In this document: one piece after another, positions 17,044-24,658 of the stretch
How positions within the stretch are numbered: position 1 is the stretch's first letter
Layout of the letters: every line of letters begins with the position of its first letter
Assembly (NCBI RefSeq): GCF_028291725.1
Contig: NZ_JAQGNT010000022.1
Span: 62,001-126,000, forward strand
Direction of reading: 5' to 3'
Origin: Hydrocarboniphaga sp.
GTDB lineage: Bacteria; Pseudomonadota; Gammaproteobacteria; Nevskiales; Nevskiaceae
DNA length: 64,000 nucleotides
Translations under genes and position numbers: made by a program
The notes under the pieces: model-generated
Database searches by the model: none
Told to the model about the DNA's origin: nothing
What the model saw: only the letters and a program-made list of their open reading frames with translations

Positions 17044-17764
17044 TTACAGGTTGGCGATGCGTACGACGCTGCGCCCATGCGCGCTTCCGGCCACCAGCTC
17101 TGCGCATATGCGCGGCACCTCGTCGAGTTCGATGACGCGCGTCGCGATCAGCGTGCTCAGACTGGTCGGCGCCGAGCTGCTGCAGGTATTCGGCCTGGTG
17201 TTTCTTGCCGGTAATCGCCGCGGTGCTGAAGCCGGCGCGCTTCAACAAGCCCAGCGCGATGCCGCCGACACCGCCGGTCGCGCCTGTAACCGCAATGGGT
17301 CCCAGCTCCGGTGATTGGTGGTTATCCAGCATGCGGCGCAGCGCCAGCGCAGCAGTGAAGCCGGCGGTGCCGAATGCCATGGCTTCAAACAGGCTCAGGT
17401 TTTCCGGCAGCGGCACCACCGCTTCTGCCGGCACGCGCGCGAACTCGGCGAGGCCGCCGTCCAGCACTTCGCCGATGTAGCAGCCGGTGACCAGCACCGG
17501 GTCGCCCGGCTTGAACGCGGGCGAGTCGCTGGATTCCACCACGCCGGACAGATCGATGCCGGCGACACAGGGAAAGCGCCGCATGATGCGGCCCTTGCCG
17601 GTGACCGCCAGTGCATCCTTGTAGTTGAGACCGGAATACGCCACGCGGATGGTGACGGTGTTCTGCGAGTCGCCTGCGTGCAGATCATCGAGCGTGATCC
17701 GATCGAAGCGCGCGCTGGTGCTTTTACCAGCCTGATGAATGCGAAGCGCCTTGAAGCTCGTCAT
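17044..17764 (-). pseudogene. AcuI/YhdH-type quinone-reductase-like protein, internally deleted
   Basis: The first 200 residues are a good medium-chain reductase of the YhdH/acryloyl-CoA reductase group: SGLNYKDALAVTGKGRIMRR, GIDLSGVVE, VTGATGGVGGIALGLLKR. After LGAD (about 17165) the frame turns into low-quality sequence. In the neighbouring frame a family-like C-terminus, LIATRVIELDEVPRICAEL to VVRIANL, ends at 17044. The family is about 325 residues; only about 238 are accounted for, so roughly 85-90 residues around the end of the Rossmann fold are lost and the rest is out of frame. It should be non-functional. Confidence 0.75.
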
Positions 17765-17890
17765 GAGAACAATACCTGTGTGATCGGTGATGGATGTGTC
17801 GGTGATGGATGCCGGGTGATACGCTCCTGCCGGACTCGATCAGAGCTTCACGGATTGATCCTTTTCACCCATACCGCCCCGTATACGACT

Positions 17891-18004
17891 CCCCTCTCCC
17901 GCGTGCGGGAGAGCGGCAGGGGTGAGGGGCTTTTCTTGCGCGGCTCGAACCAAAGCCCCTCATCCGGCGCTTCGCGCCACCTTCTCCCGCAAGCGGGAGA
18001 AGGG
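17891..18004. repeat. Long palindromic intergenic repeat (CTCTCCCGC / GCGGGAGA type)
   Basis: CTCTCCCGCGTGCGGGAGAG forms one hairpin, CTTCTCCCGCAAGCGGGAGA a second, and GGCGCTTCGCGCC a third, while GGGGTGAGGGGC and GCCCCTCATCC pair over a longer distance. The whole can fold as a branched cruciform. It lies between the broken reductase and DUF2889 copy B and has no coding potential. The pattern matches a dispersed repeat type common in Gram-negative genomes. Confidence 0.7.
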
Positions 18005-18038
18005 ATTCATACGTCAGCGTCGTTATGAAATGGCGTAC

Positions 18039-19049
18039 TCAGCGCAGGATCTCCCGGAGCCGGTCTGCCAGTGCCGGCACTTCGGCCAGTGCGCGCAGTG
18101 CGTCGTTCAGATGCGTGCAGCCCACCGTGCCGCGCAGCTCTGCCAGCACTCTTTCACGCAACTCGGGCAATGGCACACCTAGCAGGCGCGGAAGACTCAG
18201 CGTGGCATTCGGGCATTCCACGAACGGCAGCACGTAGGGCTGCGCTTCGATCGACAGCAATTGCAGTGACTGCGCATCGGCGCTCGCGCTCAGGCCGTAT
18301 TCGTGTACCACGGCGCGTCCGCCCTGCGGCGTGGTGGCACTGTCCTGGAACGCGGAGTCGATCAGGATGCGGCCATCGTCGAGGCACACGTCGATGCGGC
18401 GTGCGCGCCGCAGGCCGACGGCGCCGGACTGATCGGTGTAGCGATGCCAGCCTTCGGGGTCGTCGGGGTTGCGCAGATCGGTGGTCGGCGTGCCGGAGCG
18501 GTCGGTGCCGACATCGAGGCCGCTGGAGCCTTCGGCAAAGCCGGCGCAGATACCGGCGCGGTCGCGAAAGGCTTTTTCGAGGTCGAAGTTTTTCAGCGCT
18601 ACGCGCGAGGTGGTGAGCCACTGCGGGTCCCACTGCGACCAGGCCCAGCCCGACACCAGGCTCGCACCCGAGAGATCGTCGAGAATCAGGTACAGCGGCG
18701 TGGCATTGCGGCGCTCCTCCGGTACGGTGGCTGCCAGGGCTTTGCGCAGGCCACCGCCGCCGCGTTCGCCGGTGAGGCCTGAAAGTGCAGGACGCGGCGG
18801 CTCCGCGATGATCGAAACGATCAGGCGATCGGGCTGCAGCCAGGCTTCGAAGGCATCTTCCGCCAGCACGATGGGTGCGCCGCCGGACGCGGGCGTGACG
18901 ATGTCGCGCGCGCGCCCGACGATGCGCGCATTGCCCGCGCGGCCCTCGGGCCAGCTGACGTCGATGCTGGAAGTGCGGCGCGCCGAGCCGGGCGTCCGTG
19001 GCGGAGCGGCGCCCGCGGACTGTCGCGGTGGAGAGGCCATCAGACCCAT
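18039..19049 (-). CDS. DUF2889-family protein, copy B
   Basis: A 336-residue paralogue of 11278-12294, sharing RRTSSIDVSWPEGRAGNAR, GRARDIVTPASGG, TPLYLILDDLSGASLVSGWA, DSATTPQGGR and GCTHLNDALRALAEVPALA. No signal peptide or membrane span is visible and the function is unknown. A second Met three codons in could also be the start. It is flanked by a long palindromic repeat on one side and by the 27-bp-arm repeat on the other. Confidence 0.85.
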   Translation of the reverse strand: MGLMASPPRQSAGAAPPRTPGSARRTSSIDVSWPEGRAGNARIVGRARDIVTPASGGAPIVLAEDAFEAWLQPDRLIVSIIAEPPRPALSGLTGERGGGGLRKALAATVPEERRNATPLYLILDDLSGASLVSGWAWSQWDPQWLTTSRVALKNFDLEKAFRDRAGICAGFAEGSSGLDVGTDRSGTPTTDLRNPDDPEGWHRYTDQSGAVGLRRARRIDVCLDDGRILIDSAFQDSATTPQGGRAVVHEYGLSASADAQSLQLLSIEAQPYVLPFVECPNATLSLPRLLGVPLPELRERVLAELRGTVGCTHLNDALRALAEVPALADRLREILR

Positions 19050-19069
19050 AACGAGTTTCCACCCAGGCC

Positions 19070-19149
19070 GTCATTCCCGCGAAGGCGGGAATCCAGAAAA
19101 TGAAGCGCCGCGCTGTCCGCCGCTGGATTCCCGCCTTCGCGGGAATGAC
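19070..19149. repeat. Palindromic repeat element, copy 2 (27-bp inverted arms)
   Basis: The same 27-base arms as at 6284-6363 (here 19070-19096 and 19123-19149) enclose an unrelated 26-base spacer. Arm sequence and spacer length are identical between the copies, so the element behaves as a fixed unit about 80 bases long. It lies between DUF2889 copy B and the MFS gene. Confidence 0.85.
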
Positions 19150-19190
19150 GGCAGGTGAAAAGGGCATTCATGGATAGCAGCATCACACTG

Positions 19191-20510
19191 TCATCGTACC
19201 GGACGCGCCGAAGTCCAGTCCGGATAAGGCCCGAGCCGCGCCAGCAGCAGGCCGCAGAGCAGGGCCGTGGGCACGCCGACGATCAACACCGGTGAATAGC
19301 TGCCGACGCGGTCGAACACCAGGCCGACCGCGACCGGCCCGATGCCGATGCCGAGCGCAGTAAGGCCGGACATCAGGCCGAAGATCTTGCCGAAGCTGAG
19401 CAGCCCGCCGTAGCGGCCGGTCAGATAGGCACACAGCTGCATCTGCGCTCCAGTGGTGTAGCCGAGCGCTATCACGGCGGCCATCGCCAGCATCGACGAG
19501 CCCGCGCTGTTGAGCAGCAGCAGGCAGGCCAATGCAGGCAAGGACAGGCTGATGCTGGCGATCCTGGCGCCGTGCCAGCGGTCCAGCAGCCAGCCGCTGA
19601 ACAGTTTGCCGCAGAGGCTGGCGATGCCGGCCGATCCGGCGACGGCCGCGGCGACGGTCGCGGTCAGCCCATGCTCCTTCAGCAGCGGCACCTGGTGAAT
19701 CAGGATGCCGCCGACCAGGATGTTGGTGGTCAGCGTGGCGACGGCGATGCGGATCAGCGCCGGGTTGCGCAGCGCCTCGCGCAGGCTCAGGCCGCGCAGC
19801 GCCACCGCCGCCGGAGCGGCGGCTCTCGCCGCGGCCGGTTGCTGTCGCAGCCGGTCGCGCGCGTCGAAGAAGAACAGCAGGATGAACACCAGCGCCACCG
19901 CGCCCCAGCCGAATCCCAGGCAGACGTAGGCGGTACGCCAGCCCTGCGTGCTGATCAGGTACTGCGTGATGATCGGCGACAGCGTCTGCGCGACGGCGGT
20001 GCCGCAGAGCGTTGCCGCCAGCGCCATGCCGCGTCCGGCGGAGAAGTTGCCGGTGACCGCGGTGGTCCACACCGGCGCCTTGATCGACACGGCTGCCAGC
20101 GCATACAGAGCCCACAGAATCAGCCACTGCGCGATGGAGCCGTTGGCGAGGCTGAACGCGGCGAGCATCGTGGCCGAGACGATCACGCCCGGAATCGCCA
20201 GCCGGCGTGAGCCCCAGCGGTCGATCAGGCCGCCGGCCACCGGTGCCAGCGGTACCGCGATCGCCGCGAACACCGACAGGCCGCCGGCGATCGACGCGCG
20301 GCTCCATCCGAACTCCTGGCTCAGCGGCTCCATGAACAGACCGAGCGAAGAGGCGGCCACCGAGGCGAACGACAGCCCCATCATCGCCGCTCCTACCAGG
20401 GGCCAGTGAGCGCGCCATTCCTGTGCCGCGGTAGGCCCTGCATGCGTCACGCTGAGCTCTTCTATGAGATTCGCCGGAGTGACCGCCAGGGTTTGCGCGG
20501 GAGTCGTCAT
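19191..20510 (-). CDS. MFS transporter
   Basis: A 439-residue major facilitator with about 12 hydrophobic segments after a 35-residue soluble N-terminus. The loop 2-3 signature reads GGLIDRWGSRRLAIPG, and its equivalent in the second half, GKLFSGWLLDRWHGAR, is visible. It fits the monocarboxylate/oxalate-formate type of uptake carriers and probably moves an acidic substrate or intermediate across the inner membrane. It is the last gene of the minus-strand core cluster; the amidohydrolase upstream ends eight bases before its start. Confidence 0.9.
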   Translation of the reverse strand: MTTPAQTLAVTPANLIEELSVTHAGPTAAQEWRAHWPLVGAAMMGLSFASVAASSLGLFMEPLSQEFGWSRASIAGGLSVFAAIAVPLAPVAGGLIDRWGSRRLAIPGVIVSATMLAAFSLANGSIAQWLILWALYALAAVSIKAPVWTTAVTGNFSAGRGMALAATLCGTAVAQTLSPIITQYLISTQGWRTAYVCLGFGWGAVALVFILLFFFDARDRLRQQPAAARAAAPAAVALRGLSLREALRNPALIRIAVATLTTNILVGGILIHQVPLLKEHGLTATVAAAVAGSAGIASLCGKLFSGWLLDRWHGARIASISLSLPALACLLLLNSAGSSMLAMAAVIALGYTTGAQMQLCAYLTGRYGGLLSFGKIFGLMSGLTALGIGIGPVAVGLVFDRVGSYSPVLIVGVPTALLCGLLLARLGPYPDWTSARPVR

Positions 20511-20518
20511 GGCAGTGC

Positions 20519-21706
20519 TCAGACCTTGATCTTGTAGAGCTTGGCAGCGTTGAGGCTCAGCACCTTGTCGCGTTCCTGCTCGGTCAGGCCGTTGAGTCGT
20601 GCCTCGATGTTCTCGATCGGGAACAGGCTGGTCGGATGCGGGAAGTCGGTTTCGAACAGCACGTTGTCGATGCCCGCGGCGCGCAGCGTGTGCGAGATGT
20701 CTTTCTGCTCGAACCAGAAGCAGGCGTAGAAGTTGCGCTGAAAATACTCCGACGGCTTCAGATCGAACTTCTTGCCTTCGGCGATTTCGGCCAACTGGTA
20801 GTCCAGTGCTTCCATCAGGAACGGTACCCAGCCCACGCCGCTTTCGACCGATACGAACTTGATCTTCGGAAAGCGATCGAGCATGCCGCTATAGATCAGG
20901 TTCGACACGACCTTGCCGTTATTGAAGAACAGCATCGCACCGCTGATGCCGCTGCGCAGATCGCGCGGCAGCGAGGGCCAGCCCTGCTGGCCCATCCAGT
21001 CGATCGAGGTTTCCGACGCGCCGATGTGGAAGTTCACCGGCAGGTCCTTGTCGACGCAGACTTCCCACAGCGGGTCCCAGTGCTTCGATCCCAGATCCTT
21101 GATCTGGGCACCGTTCTCGTCTTTCTGAAAGTGCGGATCGGAGTTGATGTTGATGCCGCGCAGGCCCATCGCCACGCAGCGCTCGGTTTCCTTGACCGCG
21201 GCTTTGACGTCCCACCACGGCAGCAGCGCCATCGGGAACAGGCGGCTTTTTGATTCTTCCTGCAACTCGGCCATCGCGTCGTTGTAGATCTGCGTGCAGA
21301 TCAGCCGCAGTGCCGGATCGACCTTGGCCGACGCCTGGCCGCCGAAACCGAGAATATTCGGATACACGATCTGCGCATGAATGCCGGCCGCGTCCATCAC
21401 CGCGATGCGCTCCTTGACCGACGACGAGCCCGGATGCACGTCGTCGAACTTCAGTTTCAGGAAGTTATCCAGCACGCGAATTTTGGTGCCGTCCTTGAGG
21501 ATGGAGCTGTTGGGATGCGCGCCGGTGCCGATCGACTTGTTGCCGTCGATGATCCAGGACATCTGGCCTTCGTGCATCATCACTTGCGGCACGCGGTCAC
21601 GCACCGAAGCCGGCGCGCGCCGGGTCCAGAGATCATGCGGTTCGGTCAGATGGGTGTCGGCGTCGATGATTTTGCGGCCGGCCGGCTTTACGATGGAGTC
21701 GTTCAT
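20519..21706 (-). CDS. Amidohydrolase-family (ACMSD-like) metal-dependent hydrolase/decarboxylase
   Basis: A 395-residue amidohydrolase-2 protein. Metal-ligand landmarks are DADTHLTEP (residues 17-25), the strand-5 His in LPVNFHIGASE and the Asp in LFETDFPHPTS. The group includes aminocarboxymuconate semialdehyde decarboxylase and aromatic-acid decarboxylases, which perform non-oxidative decarboxylation or C-C hydrolysis with one Zn. It is only distantly similar to the two paralogues at 21728 and 28162. It is tightly spaced with the MFS gene, suggesting a shared transcript. Substrate unknown. Confidence 0.88.
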   Translation of the reverse strand: MNDSIVKPAGRKIIDADTHLTEPHDLWTRRAPASVRDRVPQVMMHEGQMSWIIDGNKSIGTGAHPNSSILKDGTKIRVLDNFLKLKFDDVHPGSSSVKERIAVMDAAGIHAQIVYPNILGFGGQASAKVDPALRLICTQIYNDAMAELQEESKSRLFPMALLPWWDVKAAVKETERCVAMGLRGININSDPHFQKDENGAQIKDLGSKHWDPLWEVCVDKDLPVNFHIGASETSIDWMGQQGWPSLPRDLRSGISGAMLFFNNGKVVSNLIYSGMLDRFPKIKFVSVESGVGWVPFLMEALDYQLAEIAEGKKFDLKPSEYFQRNFYACFWFEQKDISHTLRAAGIDNVLFETDFPHPTSLFPIENIEARLNGLTEQERDKVLSLNAAKLYKIKV

Positions 21707-21727
21707 TGCTAGGTGTCCTGTGGATGC

Positions 21728-22849
21728 TCAAGCTGCGTTAATGAATTCGGGGTGCGGGACGCGGAACAAGCGTCCTGCGTTGGCGCCGACGATGTCGGCC
21801 TTGTCCTGCTCGCTGATGTCGATGCCATCGAACAGATGTGCGAGCACTTCGCGCGAGCGCGGGAAAGTGCCTTCGTGATGCGGATAATCCGAGCCCCACA
21901 TCAGCGACTGGGTGCCGGTGACGGAGCGCGACATGATGCCGGCACGGTCGGTCTGGAAGGAGCAGGCGACCTGGCGCGCAATGATTTCGCGCGGCGTCAG
22001 CGACAGCTTCGGGCGAACGAAGACGTGATGCGCTTCGTAGACCTCGTCCATGCGTTCGGCGAGCGCGGCCAGCCAGCTGGCGCCGCCTTCGATCACGCAG
22101 ACTTTCGCGCCCGGAAAGCGATCGAGCACGCCGCCGGCGACCAGCTGCATGATCGTCAGCATGCCGTCGCAGGCCTGCAGCGAGTAGTTGATCACTGCGC
22201 CGCCGGGGCCACGATGGCTGCGCACGTCGTCGCGGCCGGTGCCGGTGTGCAAGGCGAACACGATGCCGTGTTCCTGTGCCGCGGCGAACACCGGGTCCCA
22301 TTCCTCGCTGCTGTACAAGGGCAGCCCGGAATTCACCTCGATCAGGCTCGGCAGCATCGCCGAGGTGAAGCCCAGGCCGGCGAGCCGCTTGATCTCGGCC
22401 ACGGTGTTGCCGAAGTCGCGCACCGGCAGGATGCCGCAGCGCACGAACTTCTTCGGATACGGCGACAGCAGACCGTTGAGCCAATCGTTGTAGACCTGCG
22501 CCGTCGCCAGCTCCGCTTCCGCGTTCTTGATCAGAAAGGCGCTCAGGCCCAGCGACGGGAACATGATTTCGGCGTCGATGCCTTCCATCTCCATGTCGAG
22601 CAGGCGCCCGGCGATTTCGCGCCCGCCGCGGCGTTCGGCGCGGCCGAAAGTCTCGCCGTCCGGTCCCATTTTCGGAGCGGGCTTGTTCATCGCTTTCTGG
22701 CTGGTGATCTTGTCGCCGGCCATCAGCAGCATGAAACCGTCGCGCACTTCCATGCGCAGTCCGAGAGGACGCAGCGACGGCGGCAGGCCCTCGCTGAACA
22801 GCGTGGAGGGTTCGACGATATGGCCGTCGGCGCTGAAGACGAATGTCAT
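21728..22849 (-). CDS. Amidohydrolase-family (ACMSD-like) protein, mirror copy A
   Basis: A 373-residue amidohydrolase-2 protein beginning MTFVFSADGHIVEPSTLF, where DGH and E are the N-terminal metal ligands. HTGTG near residue 195 and WGSDYPHHEGTF near residue 320 carry the His and Asp. It is closely related to 28162-29277 throughout (shared VCVIEGGASWLAALAERMDE and DGIDISE). AGGAG precedes the ATG. It is directly downstream of a thiolase-fold gene, so it probably cleaves or decarboxylates a product of that enzyme. Confidence 0.88.
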   Translation of the reverse strand: MTFVFSADGHIVEPSTLFSEGLPPSLRPLGLRMEVRDGFMLLMAGDKITSQKAMNKPAPKMGPDGETFGRAERRGGREIAGRLLDMEMEGIDAEIMFPSLGLSAFLIKNAEAELATAQVYNDWLNGLLSPYPKKFVRCGILPVRDFGNTVAEIKRLAGLGFTSAMLPSLIEVNSGLPLYSSEEWDPVFAAAQEHGIVFALHTGTGRDDVRSHRGPGGAVINYSLQACDGMLTIMQLVAGGVLDRFPGAKVCVIEGGASWLAALAERMDEVYEAHHVFVRPKLSLTPREIIARQVACSFQTDRAGIMSRSVTGTQSLMWGSDYPHHEGTFPRSREVLAHLFDGIDISEQDKADIVGANAGRLFRVPHPEFINAA

Positions 22850-22862
22850 GTCTGACTCCTGA

Positions 22863-24068
22863 TCAATCGGTCCGCAACATCACGGCGGACGGGTCGTGGA
22901 AAAAGCTGCCGATGCAGACCAGTGCGTTTTTTGCACCGCCGATCTGGCGATCACCTTCAAAGCCGCGCAGCTGGCGCACGGCTTCGGTGTAGAAGTTGGC
23001 ACCGCCCGCGCGGCCCTGTGACAGGCCGCCGCCATGCGTGGTGACCAGGGTGCGTCCGCCGTTGAGCCTGAGAATGCTGTTGCGCGTATCCCATGAAGAC
23101 TTGAACAGCTCGCCGGCTTCACCCGGTTTGCAGAAACCCGCAGCCTCCGTCGTCGCAATCGCATCGATGGTGTAGCCGTCGTAGGGATAGAACAGATCGA
23201 CGTCCTCGACGGTCAGCGCGCTGCGCGCCCACAGGCCTTCCAGGCAGACCCAGAATGCGTTGTCGGTCCAGCCCAGTGTGTTCTCGTAGAACTCGCCGAC
23301 GCGCGAGCCGCCCAGCGACATGGAATCGACGTAGACAGATTTCTGCTTGAGATCGCGCGAGCGCTCGGTGGTGGTGATGATGAAGGCCTCGGCGCAATCC
23401 ACCGGCACGTCCATGTCCAGCATCTGCATCGGCGACCAGATCATGCGCGAGGCGTGGTAGTCGTCGAGCGTCATCGGCGTACGCAGCAAAGCGTTCGGGT
23501 TGCGCAGCGCGTGGCTGCGGTTGTTCACCGCCATCAGGCCGAAGGCATCCTTGTTGACGCCGAAGTCGTGCATGTAGCGGCCCATCCAGCCCGCATACGG
23601 CTCGCCGGAGTGAATCCAGCGGCGTGCGAAATCGTTCTCAGTGAACAGTCCGCTGCCCATCTTCTTCTGCGCCGCGCGCAGCCGGAACGGATCGCTGGCG
23701 GCCGAGCGCGACATCAGCACTTCGCGCATCGAAACCTGCACCACCAGCGCGATATCGCAGAGGCCGGAGAACACCGCCTCGGCGGCGAAGACGAAGCTGG
23801 AGCCGAGCCAGCCGTTCTTGCACCAGGTGGTTTTGTCGATGCCGAGCGCGCCCTGCAGCGACAGGAAGCCGGCGCCGCCCATCGCCAGCGGGTCCATGCC
23901 GGAGCCGCAGATGCCGTCGATTTCCTGCCGGTGGATGCCGGCGTCCTCGATCGCCTTGAGTGCGGCTTCGAGGCCGAGCGACAGTGCTGTGCGCTGCGAG
24001 TCGCGAGCATAGGGCGTGGAGCCGACGCCGACGACGGCGATCTGGTCTTTGAGTGGGTTCCTGGCCAT
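22863..24068 (-). CDS. Thiolase-fold protein (Ltp2/SCP-x-like, probable lyase), A
   Basis: A 401-residue thiolase-superfamily protein beginning KDQIAVVGVGSTPY. Where thiolases have NCASG, this protein reads NGWLGSS, placing Gly at the nucleophile; the nearby Cys in WCKNG is three residues off. The usual GHPLG His motif is replaced by GLSQGRAGG. This resembles Ltp2-type proteins that pair with DUF35 partners as retro-aldolases in steroid side-chain removal. A DUF35 gene lies just upstream, across a palindromic repeat. The alignment was made by eye. Confidence 0.85.
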   Translation of the reverse strand: MARNPLKDQIAVVGVGSTPYARDSQRTALSLGLEAALKAIEDAGIHRQEIDGICGSGMDPLAMGGAGFLSLQGALGIDKTTWCKNGWLGSSFVFAAEAVFSGLCDIALVVQVSMREVLMSRSAASDPFRLRAAQKKMGSGLFTENDFARRWIHSGEPYAGWMGRYMHDFGVNKDAFGLMAVNNRSHALRNPNALLRTPMTLDDYHASRMIWSPMQMLDMDVPVDCAEAFIITTTERSRDLKQKSVYVDSMSLGGSRVGEFYENTLGWTDNAFWVCLEGLWARSALTVEDVDLFYPYDGYTIDAIATTEAAGFCKPGEAGELFKSSWDTRNSILRLNGGRTLVTTHGGGLSQGRAGGANFYTEAVRQLRGFEGDRQIGGAKNALVCIGSFFHDPSAVMLRTD

Positions 24069-24102
24069 CGGTCAGCCCCGATCCAATGCGAGGGACGAGC
24101 AC

Positions 24103-24180
24103 CGTAGGGCGGGTCGCGACCCGCCGCTTTCGCTCCGCCGATGCGCGAAATCAAAACGGCGGGTCATGACCCGCCCTACG
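24103..24180. repeat. Paired palindromic repeat (GGCGGGTC / GACCCGCC)
   Basis: Two complementary copies, CGTAGGGCGGGTC with GACCCGCC (24103-24125) and GGCGGGTC with GACCCGCCCTACG (24158-24180), are each palindromic and together form a longer inverted repeat around 32 bases. The element lies between the thiolase-fold gene and its DUF35 partner, inside an otherwise compact run, and could form stable RNA hairpins that uncouple their expression. Confidence 0.75.
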
Positions 24181-24202
24181 AGAGGTATATACGCCATCGA
24201 CA

Positions 24203-24658
24203 TCAGCCCTCCCACGCCGGCATCGGCTCGAAGGCCGGCATGCTCACTTGTCCTTCGTGCGCTATCCACGTGAGCTGTACGGGCATGTCGGGCCTGACCT
24301 CGTCAGGCAGGCAGTTGACGATGCGCGCGAGGTAGCGCAAGCCGTTCTGTTCAACCAGCTCGACGGCCGCCGCGATGATCGGCTCGCGCAGACGGTTGTT
24401 GGGATCGCGCTGCTGCTGGATCAGCGTGAACATGAAGACCTTGCCACGGCCGCTGACTTCGGTGGCTTGCACGTCCCAGGACAGGCACTGCGGACACAAA
24501 GGTCTGTGTGGATACACCCAATAACCGCAGCCGCTGCAGCGATTGATCAGCAGCTTGCCGGCGATGATGCCGCGGTAGTGCGCGATGTTGTCGCGGTCGA
24601 TCAACACGCCGGGAAACGCGGCGAAAACGGCTTCGTCGGAGAGCGCTTCGGAAGTCAC
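24203..24658 (-). CDS. Zn-ribbon OB-fold protein (DUF35), A
   Basis: A 151-residue DUF35 protein. The rubredoxin-like zinc ribbon is CSGCGYWVYPHRPLCPQC (two CxxC pairs, about residues 41-58), and the OB-fold follows (VSGRGKVFMFTLIQQ to VQLTWIAHEGQ). Such proteins bind acyl-CoA and act as obligate partners of thiolase-fold lyases or dehydratases. The GTG start at 24658 overlaps the TGA of the acyl-CoA ligase gene (GTGA), indicating translational coupling. Its likely partner is the thiolase-fold protein at 22863-24068. Confidence 0.88.
   Translation of the reverse strand: MTSEALSDEAVFAAFPGVLIDRDNIAHYRGIIAGKLLINRCSGCGYWVYPHRPLCPQCLSWDVQATEVSGRGKVFMFTLIQQQRDPNNRLREPIIAAAVELVEQNGLRYLARIVNCLPDEVRPDMPVQLTWIAHEGQVSMPAFEPMPAWEG

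Noticed and set aside
17891-18004. CRISPR array
   Set aside because: The palindromes are not a regularly spaced direct repeat series and no cas gene is present. No CRISPR array was seen anywhere in the window.
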